Part shown: piece by piece, positions 18,043 through 26,326 of the stretch
Layout: every line of letters starts with the position of its first letter
How positions within the stretch are numbered: the stretch's first letter is position 1
DNA from: Laspinema palackyanum D2a
Lineage (GTDB): Bacteria > Cyanobacteriota > Cyanobacteriia > Cyanobacteriales > Laspinemataceae
Direction of reading: 5' to 3'
Length of the DNA stretch: 64,000 nucleotides
NCBI GenBank assembly: GCA_025370845.1
Contig: JAMXFF010000015.1
Location: 62,001 to 126,000 of the forward strand
The notes under the pieces: model-generated
The model's database searches: none
What the model saw: the letters and a program-made list of their open reading frames with translations, nothing else
What the model was told of the DNA's origin: nothing
Made by a program: the position numbers and the translations under genes

Positions 18043-18318
18043 ATGAAAGTCAATCAGGATATTCTCACGCGCTATTTACATCGACTCCGCAATCAGCCGG
18101 AATGGTTAAGTTTAAACGAGGTGGCAGAGTCCCTAGGAATCGATCGCGCGGCGTCTCGGCGCTATACGAAGATGGCGATGGAGTGGGGACTGCTAGAACG
18201 TCAACAATTGGAAAATCAACCCACCCAAGTTAAAGCAACGGAAAAACTCGTGGCACTCTCTCCGAGTGAAGTGCGATCGGTGGTTCAGGACAATACTTCC
18301 CCGGAATTTTCCCCCTGA
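18043..18318 (+). CDS. small helix-turn-helix protein
   Basis: A 91-residue product when started at the ATG at 18043 (MKVNQDILTRYLHRLRNQPE); an upstream ATG at 17998 adds 15 residues that look less natural. Residues about 18-50 (WLSLNEVAESLGIDRAASRRYTKMAMEWGLLE) have the pattern of a winged helix-turn-helix. The rest is polar. It may be a small DNA-binding protein, possibly regulating neighbours such as ccmP, 214 bp downstream, but that is inference. Confidence 0.65.
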   Translation: MKVNQDILTRYLHRLRNQPEWLSLNEVAESLGIDRAASRRYTKMAMEWGLLERQQLENQPTQVKATEKLVALSPSEVRSVVQDNTSPEFSP

Positions 18319-18531
18319 GCGATCGCTATTACAGTATTGAACCCTCCAGAACAAGTTCCGATTCACCCATCCCGGGAGGGACAAGGTACTCCCTTGCCTT
18401 CCCGTCGCCCGAGTTATGGACCCATCGGTTCAGTTTTCCTCTGCTGCGGATGCCAACGAGTCCCGAAAATACGATACACTCAAAGGTTGCAGCACAGTGG
18501 GCTTTTTGCCCGAACACAGGAGACTTAAACC

Positions 18532-19173
18532 TTGGGGATAGAACTACGAAGTTATGTATTTTTAGACAACTTGCAGTCCCAACACGCCGCCTATATCGGG
18601 ACTGTGGCCCTGGGGTTCTTACCCCTACCCGGAGATGCCTCCCTGTGGATTGAAATCTCTCCCGGCATTGAAATCAACCGGATCACCGATATCGCGCTGA
18701 AATCGACATCGGTGCGTCCGGGGGTGCAGTTTGTAGAAAGATTGTATGGATTACTGGAAATTCATTCCAGTTCCCAAGGGGAAACGAGGGCTGCCGGTGG
18801 AGCGATTTTGGAGGCCCTGGGGGTGAAGGAACGCGATCGCCTCAAACCGCGCATTGTGTCGAGTCAAATTATCCGCAATGTTGATCCCCATCAAACTCAA
18901 CTGATCAATCGTAACCGCCGGGGGCAAATGCTCCTAGCGGGTCAAACTTTGTACGTTTTGGAAGTGGAACCCGCTGCTTATGCTGCTTTAGCAGCAAATG
19001 AAGCGGAAAAAGCCGCGTTGATTAATATCTTACAAGTTCAAGCCGTGGGCAGTTTTGGTCGCCTCTATCTCGGCGGAGAAGAACGGGATATTTTAGCAGG
19101 TTCGGCGGCGGCGGTTGCAGCGATTGAAAATATTGTGGGACGTGAACACCCGATGGAAAAACGAAAAGAATAA
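18532..19173 (+). CDS. ccmP: carboxysome shell protein CcmP (tandem BMC domains)
   Basis: A 213-residue tandem-BMC protein that forms pseudohexameric trimers, stacked with a gated large pore, in the beta-carboxysome shell. The sequence matches CcmP as I know it: [20 protein letters not shown] start, [34 protein letters not shown] between the two domains, and the ending [11 protein letters not shown]. The start is TTG (18532) with AGGAG about 10 bases before; no in-frame ATG fits. Like the ccmK3-ccmK4 pair it is encoded away from a main ccm operon. It probably conducts larger metabolites such as RuBP or 3-PGA. Confidence 0.93.
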   Translation: MGIELRSYVFLDNLQSQHAAYIGTVALGFLPLPGDASLWIEISPGIEINRITDIALKSTSVRPGVQFVERLYGLLEIHSSSQGETRAAGGAILEALGVKERDRLKPRIVSSQIIRNVDPHQTQLINRNRRGQMLLAGQTLYVLEVEPAAYAALAANEAEKAALINILQVQAVGSFGRLYLGGEERDILAGSAAAVAAIENIVGREHPMEKRKE

Positions 19174-19209
19174 TCATCGGGAGAAAATTCGCCGCCTACC
19201 CTACCGCCT

Positions 19210-19548
19210 TTAGGATTCGCTTGAGCCAGTCGCCCCTGCTTTGAGGGACTGTTCTAACACTTGTCGCTGTTCGGCATTATGTAAAAAGTAACCACTCATC
19301 ATCGCCGAAGCTAACATCCGACCCAGATTTTCCCGACTGGTGGTGATGGTAACACCAAAATGTTCCGGAGGCAAAGCTCCTAACATTCCTCTGAGGTTAC
19401 GTTCCATGATTTCCGCTGCTGCACTGGAGGGTTGCGACAGTTTGGCGATCGTCTCCGGGTGCAGTTCTTGCATATATTCCCAGAGGCTATTTTCATCTTC
19501 TGAGTCTTTGCCAAAGAAGGAATGCCCGCGATTCGATAAATTGCTCAT
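19210..19548 (-). CDS. DUF760 family protein
   Basis: A 112-residue soluble protein with the DUF760 signature (LWEYMQELHPETIAKLSQPSS, then EIMERNLRGMLG and the VTITTSRENLGRMLASAMMSGYFLHNAEQR block). DUF760 is found in cyanobacteria and plant plastids; I know no established function for the bacterial form. It is convergent with ccmP with only 36 bp between the stops. Mostly helical, no membrane segment, no cysteine motif. Confidence 0.88.
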   Translation of the reverse strand: MSNLSNRGHSFFGKDSEDENSLWEYMQELHPETIAKLSQPSSAAAEIMERNLRGMLGALPPEHFGVTITTSRENLGRMLASAMMSGYFLHNAEQRQVLEQSLKAGATGSSES

Positions 19549-19982
19549 GGTTTATTTCCCTTGGTTAGTCCATCTTTACGGTTTCTATAGTTCTAAGATA
19601 GCAAGCTTAAACCCAGAGTTATAGTGAGCAAAACCGAACTCCCCTGACGGATTCTGCGACTCGGACAGGACTTAGACAGATTTTGAGAATCCCCCTAAAT
19701 CTGTAGAGGCATCCTTTGCGAATCGCCTCTACATTATTTAGGGAGTGATGTTATAGATTGCTTAAGTCCAGGGAGCTATGAGCATAGATAAGCTAAACGG
19801 GATGTCTCCGATAAGTCGAGCTTACCGAACTTGACATCGGGCGGTTTTCCGTACTAACGGCCAATTGACGAATTCATCGCACTTTATTTAAAGTGCTGTT
19901 AAAGAATAAACCACGCTGGCTTTAATTCCTTAACCAGCCTTTTGAACATTAATTTTTTTCCCTAAATTCAGGAGAGATTTAT
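19549..19982. other. 434-bp structured leader upstream of the GT4 gene
   Basis: No gene seen. Four hairpins lie in order: GTAGAGGC/GCCTCTAC (19703-19732), a GATGTC/GACATC pairing around 19803-19838, GCACTTTA/TAAAGTGC (19879-19896) and GCTGG/CCAGC followed by CTTTT (19915-19942). The last resembles a terminator just before the glycosyltransferase start, so an attenuated leader or a small RNA is possible. I match it to no known riboswitch. Confidence 0.4.
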
Positions 19983-21059
19983 ATGCGGATCGCCCAAGTC
20001 GCGCCATTGTGGGAACGAGTCCCCCCTCCGGCTTATGGTGGTATAGAATTGGTCGTGGGTTTACTCACCGACGAATTGGTTCGCCGAGGACATGAAGTCA
20101 CTTTATTTGCTACCGGAGATTCTATCACCTTAGCAAACCTAGAATCCGTTCACCCCAGAGCCATTCGCACAGACCCGACGGTGAAGGAGTATGGCATTTA
20201 TGAAATGCTCCAACTGAGTCAGGTGTACGAACGAGCGGATGAATTTGATATTATTCACTCACATACGGGGGCGAGTGCGCTCTCTTACGCTAATCTCGTG
20301 AAAACCCCGACGGTGCATACCCTGCATGGGATTTTTACTCCGGATAATGAAAAGCTATTTACTCATGCTCGAAATCAACATTATGTGAGCATTTCTCATG
20401 CACAAAGAGAGCCACGATTAGGGCTCAACTGTGTGGACACGGTTTATAATGGCATTGACCCCACCATTTATGAGTTTCGATCGCAACCAGAAACTCCCCC
20501 CTACCTAGCATTTCTAGGCCGCCTGTCCCCAGAAAAAGGTCCTCATTTGGCGATCAAGATTGCCAAGCGTTCCGGTTGGCGCTTAAAGATGGCGGGGAAA
20601 GTGGATCAGGTCGATCGCGAGTTTTTTGAGCGGGAAATTGCACCCCAGATTGACGGCGAACAGATCCAATATTTAGGAGAAGCTAATCATGCTCAGAAAT
20701 GTGAGTTACTCGGGGGTGCGGTAGCAACGTTATTCCCGATTACCTGGCGCGAACCCTTTGGGTTAGTGATGATTGAATCAATGGCGACGGGAACCCCGGT
20801 GATTGCGATGGAAATGGGCTCAACGCCGGAAGTGATTGCTCACGGGAAAACTGGCTTTTTGTGCCAATCGGTGGAAGAATGCATCGCGTCAATTGAGCAA
20901 GCGGCAGCATTGAACCGTTACGACTGTCGCGATCGCGTCCTGTCCCATTTCAGCGTAGCCCGCATGACAGAAGGGTATGAAGCCGTGTATCAGCAAATCA
21001 TGGCAGAACGCTTCACCAAAAATGGTAAGGTCTTCAGTAGTCGTCTGAGTGTTGCCTAA
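19983..21059 (+). CDS. glycosyltransferase, family 4 (GT-B fold)
   Basis: A 358-residue cytosolic glycosyltransferase. The N-terminal domain begins MRIAQVAPLWERVPPPAYGG with the typical GGIE loop; the C-terminal domain has the donor-binding LGRLSPEKGPHLAI and the EPFGLVMIESMATGTPVIA motif (E-x7-E). The acceptor and sugar donor cannot be read from sequence. The next gene, 345 bp downstream on the same strand, is an amylo-alpha-1,6-glucosidase, suggesting glucan or compatible-solute metabolism, but this is only context. AGGAG precedes the ATG by 7 bases. Confidence 0.92.
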   Translation: MRIAQVAPLWERVPPPAYGGIELVVGLLTDELVRRGHEVTLFATGDSITLANLESVHPRAIRTDPTVKEYGIYEMLQLSQVYERADEFDIIHSHTGASALSYANLVKTPTVHTLHGIFTPDNEKLFTHARNQHYVSISHAQREPRLGLNCVDTVYNGIDPTIYEFRSQPETPPYLAFLGRLSPEKGPHLAIKIAKRSGWRLKMAGKVDQVDREFFEREIAPQIDGEQIQYLGEANHAQKCELLGGAVATLFPITWREPFGLVMIESMATGTPVIAMEMGSTPEVIAHGKTGFLCQSVEECIASIEQAAALNRYDCRDRVLSHFSVARMTEGYEAVYQQIMAERFTKNGKVFSSRLSVA

Positions 21060-21120
21060 GTTGGAAGTCGCATAATATCTACCCAGAGATATAGGACAAA
21101 AAAAACGGTTTGTGCGATTG

Positions 21121-21262
21121 CAACAACCGGCGGGGGTTTAAACCCCCGCCTAACAGCTCAAGTCGGTTAAAAACCGACTAAAAACACCACGGGACAAGAC
21201 TTGCAGTCGTCTTTAGACGACTTTAGCTATTAGGCGGGGGTTTAAACCCCCGCCGGTTGTTG
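21121..21262. repeat. 142-bp inverted-repeat element (GGCGGGGGTTTAAACCCCC family)
   Basis: The ends are exact inverted repeats (CAACAACCGGCGGGGG at 21121; CCCCCGCCGGTTGTTG ending at 21262), and each arm itself contains a GGCGGGGGTTTAAACCCCCG hairpin. The middle carries AGTCGGTTAAAAACCGACT and a CGTCTTTAGACG hairpin. It occupies most of the 345-bp spacer between the GT4 and debranching-enzyme genes. Related pieces are in the leuC-leuD spacer and at 23843-23868. Confidence 0.85.
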
Positions 21263-21404
21263 CTTTCTCAAGAAACCCGGTTTCTAACCCAACCCCGGTC
21301 ATCCTAAAATAGAAAGCTATAATAAAACAGGCGGTCGTAAAAAATTTGGCTCAGTCTAAATTTCTGCGACTGCTTTTTAATGTGTACGAGCAAGTCTGAG
21401 GATT

Positions 21405-23714
21405 ATGTCAGATACTGTAGAAATAGAAGGGAAATTATTCGTTCCCGCTGAAGCAACAGCGATCGCCCAATGGCCGAGTGTGGTGAGTGAACATCCCCAA
21501 CCGACCCTCACTCTCAAAGATGACGATCTATTTTTAATTACCGATACCATTGGCAATATCGCGGGTTTGCTGACCGATGAACGTCAAGGCAGCATGGGTT
21601 TGTTCTGTCACGATACCCGCTTTTTAAGTCGATTAGAATTGCAAATCGAGGGTCGTGCCCCCATTCTGCTCAGTAGCAATGCTCGCAAGGGATTCGCCAT
21701 GTCAGTATTGTGTGCGAATCCCCGAATTGGCGATCGCATTCGGGCAGAAACGATCGGCATTCAACGAGATATTATCTTGAATGGCGGATTGTTTGAAGAA
21801 CTCAAGGCAACAAACTATAACACTCACCCGGTTAAATTTCAACTCACCCTCAGTTTTGGGGCCGATTTTGTAGACTTGTTTGAAATTCGAGGATTTAATC
21901 GGGAAGCACGGGGCCAACTTTTGCGCCAGGACCAACCCAACAATGGGTCACACAATGGCAATGGTGCAGGGGAATTCGGGGAGAATCCTGAACGGGTCAA
22001 AGAAGAGGACACCCCCGGGCGATCGCTGACTTCCTCGGGGATGAACTCTCCCCAGGAACTGATGTTAGCCTACAAAGGACTGGACGGATCGGTGATGGAA
22101 TCCCGCATCAACTTTGTCCATCGCCAACCGGATTATCTGGACGGATATACTGCCGTTTGGAACTTAGAACTCGATTCTCACGAAACCCAAGTCTTCGGGT
22201 TTCGCCTGCAACTGCTCACGGACACCCGGCCTACAACGGCTGGAAATACGCCGGGAAGCCTGACCCAGGCAAAAGCATCGATTTTGATGGAAGAAGAAGA
22301 ATGGCGCAATGCGGCGACGCGGATTCGCACGAATAATAAAGCGATCAATGAGGCGATCGAGCAAGCGGAACAGGATATTTATTTGCTCAGGCAAAGTTGG
22401 GGAAAAGGGAAAGCGCTATCCGCAGGAATTCCCTGGTTTTCTACCTTGTTTGGACGAGACTCGATTATTGCGGCGTCTCAAACCCTGATTTTAGACCCGG
22501 CGATCGCGCGGTCGACCCTGGAAATTTTGGCGGAATATCAAGGCAAAACCTGGGATGAATGGCGGGATGAACAACCCGGTAAGATTTTGCATGAAATCCG
22601 CTTAGGGGAAATGGCGCGATGCAATGAAGTTCCCCATACCCCCTATTATGGAACCGTCGATGCCACCCCCCTATGGTTGATGCTGTATGCGGAATATTAT
22701 GCTTGGACTCACGATCGCGATACCCTCGATCGCCTCTGGTCGAATGCGATCGCCGCGATGGAATGGATTGACCGGGAGATGGAAGCATCGGGTTATCTCA
22801 CTTATGCCTGTAAATCCAATCGCGGATTGGCCAACCAAGGTTGGAAAGACTCCAATGATTGCATCGTCGATCGCGATGGCAAATTAGCCAACGCCCCGAT
22901 CGCCTTATGTGAAGTTCAAGGGTATGTCTATGCCGCCAAACAGCGTCTCAGCGAACTTGCCCGCTTGAAAAAACGCCTGGATTTGGCTGAAAGATGGGAA
23001 GAAGAAGCCCGCAATTTGAAAACCCGCTTCAACCGGGATTTTTGGGTTTCAGACCTGGATTTCTGCGCTTTAGCTTTGGATGGAGAAGGCAAACCCATCG
23101 ATGGCATTTCCTCCAATCCCGGTCATTGTTTGAACTTGGGCATTTTTACCCCAGAAAAAGCCCAAAGTGTGGCGGAACGACTCCTCGCACCGGATCTGTT
23201 TAGTGGGTGGGGAATTCGTACCCTTAGCCGCTTATCTCCGGCGTATAATCCAATGGGATATCATACCGGGTCGGTTTGGCCTCACGATAATGCTTTGATT
23301 GCTTTGGGATTGCGATCGCAAGGGTACCTTGATCAAGCCCTGGAAGTGACCGAAAGTATCCTGGATATGACGATCATGCAGCCCTATCAACGGCCTCCCG
23401 AACTGTTCTGCGGGTACGATCGCAGCGAGGGGAATGAACCCGTCCAGTATCCCGTTGCCTGTTCTCCCCAAGCTTGGGCGAGTGGCAGTATTTTCCAGTT
23501 TATTCATACAATGGCGAATCTCGTCCCTGATGCGCCAGGAAATTATCTGCGAATCATTGACCCCGCCTTACCGGAGGCGATCGAAAGTCTATCTATGCAG
23601 AATCTGCGCGTCGGTTCCACCCTCCTGGATTTAGAATTTGAGCGGTCCGGAACCACCACCGCCTGCCGAGTTACCAAAAAACGCGGCAACCTCCGGGTGG
23701 TGATTGAAGCCTAA
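21405..23714 (+). CDS. amylo-alpha-1,6-glucosidase (glycogen debranching-type)
   Basis: A 769-residue enzyme. The N-terminal beta-rich domain (about 35-290; DLFLITDTIGNIAG and GLFCHDTRFLSRLE) is the glycogen-debranching N-terminal domain, and the C-terminal part (about 340-740) is an (alpha/alpha)6 barrel with IPWFSTLFGRDSIIAASQTL, DATPLWLMLYAEY and HTGSVWPHDNALIALGL. A low-complexity Asn/Gly/Glu linker lies at about 182-220. Such proteins are annotated as hydrolysing alpha-1,6 branches, but several cyanobacterial members have unproven substrates. It probably acts with the preceding glycosyltransferase in glucan handling. Confidence 0.9.
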   Translation: MSDTVEIEGKLFVPAEATAIAQWPSVVSEHPQPTLTLKDDDLFLITDTIGNIAGLLTDERQGSMGLFCHDTRFLSRLELQIEGRAPILLSSNARKGFAMSVLCANPRIGDRIRAETIGIQRDIILNGGLFEELKATNYNTHPVKFQLTLSFGADFVDLFEIRGFNREARGQLLRQDQPNNGSHNGNGAGEFGENPERVKEEDTPGRSLTSSGMNSPQELMLAYKGLDGSVMESRINFVHRQPDYLDGYTAVWNLELDSHETQVFGFRLQLLTDTRPTTAGNTPGSLTQAKASILMEEEEWRNAATRIRTNNKAINEAIEQAEQDIYLLRQSWGKGKALSAGIPWFSTLFGRDSIIAASQTLILDPAIARSTLEILAEYQGKTWDEWRDEQPGKILHEIRLGEMARCNEVPHTPYYGTVDATPLWLMLYAEYYAWTHDRDTLDRLWSNAIAAMEWIDREMEASGYLTYACKSNRGLANQGWKDSNDCIVDRDGKLANAPIALCEVQGYVYAAKQRLSELARLKKRLDLAERWEEEARNLKTRFNRDFWVSDLDFCALALDGEGKPIDGISSNPGHCLNLGIFTPEKAQSVAERLLAPDLFSGWGIRTLSRLSPAYNPMGYHTGSVWPHDNALIALGLRSQGYLDQALEVTESILDMTIMQPYQRPPELFCGYDRSEGNEPVQYPVACSPQAWASGSIFQFIHTMANLVPDAPGNYLRIIDPALPEAIESLSMQNLRVGSTLLDLEFERSGTTTACRVTKKRGNLRVVIEA

Positions 23715-23756
23715 TCCCAAATCTGGGTATGTATCAAAAGGCGTTTTTATAAAGGG

Positions 23757-23807
23757 GTAGGGTGGGAAAAAGCCGACCGTAAGGAGGTCGGCTTTTTCCC
23801 ACCCTAC
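23757..23807. terminator. bidirectional terminator-like hairpin, perfect 22-bp stem
   Basis: Arms 23757-23778 and 23786-23807 are exact reverse complements around a 7-base loop. Each arm contains an A5/T5 stretch, so both strands give a G/C stem with an internal U-run. It lies between the convergent debranching-enzyme and protease genes and would end both transcripts. Confidence 0.75.
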
Positions 23808-23842
23808 AATGATTGCTCGTTGGATGACACCTTGACCGGGCT

Positions 23843-23868
23843 AGGTTTTAACCCCCGCCGGTTGTTGC
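23843..23868. repeat. fragment of the GGCGGGGGTTT/AACCCCCGCC repeat
   Basis: TTTTAACCCCCGCCGGTTG and the following TTGCC match the right end of the 142-bp element at 21121-21262. A truncated copy. Confidence 0.7.
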
Positions 23869-23887
23869 CTTCCATCGACCCCAATTC

Positions 23888-25102
23888 TCACGGACTGTTA
23901 CTCAATTGAGCAGTTCTCACGGTGAGTTCTAGGGTTTGAGGACCCCGTTGGACCGTGAGACGAAGGTCTCGATTGATGCCGCTATTTTCGACGATGCGCT
24001 GCAATTGATCGGCGCTGGTGATGGGGGTGCCATCTACGGCAACGATCGCATCTCCAAGGCGCAATCTAGCGGCCTCTGCGGGGGAATCTCGCAAGACTCG
24101 CATCACTAACACGCCGTTGATTTCTGGGACGATTAAGTTGGAATTACGGTCCTGATTGTTTTGGCGCGCTAGGTCCGGGGTTAAGGTGACCATCTGAATC
24201 CCGATAAAGGGATGAGTAACGGTCTCACCTCGGGCTAATGTATCTGTGAGGGCTTTTGCTTTGTTGATGGGAATGGCAAATCCAATCCCTCTGGCATTGG
24301 GACGAATGGCGGTGTTAATGCCAATGACTTGACCGCGATCGTTCAACAGGGGACCACCGGAGTTGCCCGGATTGATGGCGGCGTCGGTTTGCAAAAAGTC
24401 CACTCGTTTATCGGGGATGCCGACTTGGGAGGACGATCGCTCCAAAGTGCTAATAATCCCTAATGTGACGGTATTATCTAACCCAAATGGATTCCCGACG
24501 GCGATCGCCCAATCCCCCACGCGCACTTGTGAGGAATCCCCCAACGGTGCAACGGGTAATTGTTCTCCGGGGTCATCAATTTTGACCACGGCTAAATCGG
24601 TGACGGCATCAGTTCCGCGCACTTCCCCCTCGAATGTGCGACCATCTTTTAAGGTGACGGTGACGCGATCGGCATCACTGACCACATGAGCATTGGTGAG
24701 AATTAACCCGGTACTCTCGATAATGAATCCCGAACCCTGACCCCGCAGGAGTTCTTCTTGTTGGGGGACTGGCACATCCGGTCCAAAAAACTCTCGGAAC
24801 AAGGAATCATTAAAAAAGGGGTCATCCCGACGGGCGATCGTCCTTTCGGTATTCAGGCGGACCACGGAGGGTCCGACGAGATCCACTGCTGCGGTGACAA
24901 AGTTGCCTGCACTTGCCTGGTTTTGCTTGGGTTGGAGGGCCACCGTTACCGGGTTGGCGGGTAGGGAATTCACCGCAGACAAGGGAGTTGCTGCCGCAGA
25001 GAGTGACCCGAGGGGGTTTAACCAGGCGATCACACTCCAAATCCCCATTAATAAATAAGTGATAAGGGTTCGCCCATTCGCACAAAATTTAGAAAACGAC
25101 AT
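23888..25102 (-). CDS. HhoA/HtrA-type serine endoprotease (DegP family)
   Basis: A 404-residue periplasmic or thylakoid-lumen protease of envelope quality control. Residues about 12-38 form a signal or anchor segment (TLITYLLMGIWSVIAWL). The trypsin-like triad is complete: His139 (ILTNAHVV), Asp169 (VTDLAVVK), Ser248 (NPGNSGGPL). One PDZ domain follows (about 300-395). Cyanobacteria have three such paralogues (HtrA, HhoA, HhoB); I cannot separate them by eye. The Hsp20 gene upstream on the same strand would suit a stress setting, but 559 bp with repeats lie between the genes. Confidence 0.93.
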   Translation of the reverse strand: MSFSKFCANGRTLITYLLMGIWSVIAWLNPLGSLSAAATPLSAVNSLPANPVTVALQPKQNQASAGNFVTAAVDLVGPSVVRLNTERTIARRDDPFFNDSLFREFFGPDVPVPQQEELLRGQGSGFIIESTGLILTNAHVVSDADRVTVTLKDGRTFEGEVRGTDAVTDLAVVKIDDPGEQLPVAPLGDSSQVRVGDWAIAVGNPFGLDNTVTLGIISTLERSSSQVGIPDKRVDFLQTDAAINPGNSGGPLLNDRGQVIGINTAIRPNARGIGFAIPINKAKALTDTLARGETVTHPFIGIQMVTLTPDLARQNNQDRNSNLIVPEINGVLVMRVLRDSPAEAARLRLGDAIVAVDGTPITSADQLQRIVENSGINRDLRLTVQRGPQTLELTVRTAQLSNSP

Positions 25103-25251
25103 CGTTATTATTTATATCCATCCGTAGAGTAAGCGCGAAAATCGAGGAGGCGACGGGTTACCCCATCACACTCCCCTCATTCCACAGTATATCGAACTCG
25201 GCTGCACTCACCATCCTCTGGAGATAGAAAAGTCGCCTTATCTTGGATTAA

Positions 25252-25381
25252 GATGACTCAATCAAGGAGTCACTACGAACGTTTGTAGTAACCCCTTTAG
25301 GGGTTATTTCTTGATGACTCAATCAAGGAGTCTCTACGAACGTTTGTAGTAACCCCTTTAGGGGTTATTTCTTGATGACCC
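25252..25381. repeat. 61-bp tandem direct repeat, two copies plus start of a third
   Basis: The unit starts GATGACTCAATCAAGGAGTC and contains GTTTGTAGTAACCCCTTTAG followed by GGGTTATTTCTT; it starts at 25252 and 25313, differing by one base, with a third start at 25374. Each unit contains AACCCCTTTAGGGGTT, a hairpin. It lies downstream of the Hsp20 gene (minus strand) and may help end its transcript. Confidence 0.85.
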
Positions 25382-25413
25382 GGTTTTTTCTGGAATTAGG
25401 GTCAGAGCCGATA

Positions 25414-25854
25414 CTACCCAATGTTGACTTTAACGACCTTGTTTTTCTCCTCTTCTGCTTTGGGCAAATTGAGCTGGAGAATGCCATTTTTATATTCCGC
25501 TTGCACTTCGGTATTTTTCACCCGGGCGGGGAGGGGAATGACGCGGCGGAATTGACCATAGCGAAATTCGCTGCGGGTCATGCCTTGTTGTTCGGTGATG
25601 GTTTGAGAGCGGCGTTCTCCACTAATTGCCACGGATTCGGCGGTGACTTGAACATCGAAATTCTCGGGTTCCATTCCGGGAATTTCTAGTTTTAAGTGAA
25701 TGGCATCGCTGGTTTCGGAGAGTTCGGCAGGAGGAACGAAGGTCAGTCCGCCATTTTCAGTTTCAGGGGAGGAAGAAATGGGGTCAAATAAGCGGTTCAT
25801 TTCCCGTTGTAGGGTGTCAATTTCCCGAAAAGGGGAGTAACGAATAAGTGCCAT
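25414..25854 (-). CDS. small heat shock protein, Hsp20/alpha-crystallin family
   Basis: ATP-independent holdase chaperone. I chose the ATG at 25854 (MALIRYSPFREIDTLQREMNR, 146 residues), which matches the start of cyanobacterial HspA; GAGGAGG lies 8-14 bases before it, and a longer frame from a TTG would start inside that ribosome site. The alpha-crystallin domain covers about residues 42-132 (PPAELSETSDAIHLKLEIPG ... GILQLNLPK) and the C-terminal VKVNIG gives the I/V-x-I/V oligomerisation motif. Heat or light-stress induction is expected from the family; no CIRCE element was seen. Confidence 0.93.
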   Translation of the reverse strand: MALIRYSPFREIDTLQREMNRLFDPISSSPETENGGLTFVPPAELSETSDAIHLKLEIPGMEPENFDVQVTAESVAISGERRSQTITEQQGMTRSEFRYGQFRRVIPLPARVKNTEVQAEYKNGILQLNLPKAEEEKNKVVKVNIG

Positions 25855-26000
25855 GATAGGTTGCCTCCTCAAGAATTGATGTTAGGTTGAGGTATGAATC
25901 GCTTACCTCTGTATGGAATTAATATATCTAAGTTAAGGGGAGGGTTAAGTTCGGTTTTGTGTATGGGGTGAGTGTAAATTACCGCACCTGTAGTGAGGGG

Positions 26001-26160
26001 AACGACTGAAGTCGGGACGTTGAACAATCTGGAACGACTGAAGTCGTTAGTACGAACTAAGAGAACGACTGAAGTCGTTACTACGAACTAAGAAAGAGAA
26101 CGACTGAAGTCGTTACTACGAACTAAGAAAGAAAACGACTGAAGTCGTTACTGCGAACAT
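26001..26160. repeat. hairpin-repeat cluster B (five direct copies)
   Basis: Five copies of AACGACTGAAGTCG in the same orientation start at 26001, 26033, 26064, 26099 and 26134; between them are near-identical ACTACGAACTAAGAAAGA spacers. Spacing of 31-35 bp looks CRISPR-like, but the spacers are not unique. The cluster fills much of the 472-bp divergent space between hsp20 and the carboxypeptidase gene. Confidence 0.85.
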
Positions 26161-26326
26161 TGGGGAACTGGTAGAATCCTTGGGGGTAGAGGAGGGGTCT
26201 CCCGGATTGGGGTTTAAAGCGGGTGAATACCCCGGCGTTTGGATTCTTGGGTAGGGGCGCTTTTTCCTGGGAGTGAGCGCTTTGCTGATGATTCACTGTT
26301 GTTTATTTGGAGTGTGGTTTGTGCTT

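Noticed and set aside
26001..26160. Five equally spaced repeats of 31-35 bp looking like a short CRISPR array
   Set aside because: The spacer sequences are nearly the same (ACTACGAACTAAGAAAGA type) and the repeat belongs to the AACGACTGAAGTCGTT family seen elsewhere.
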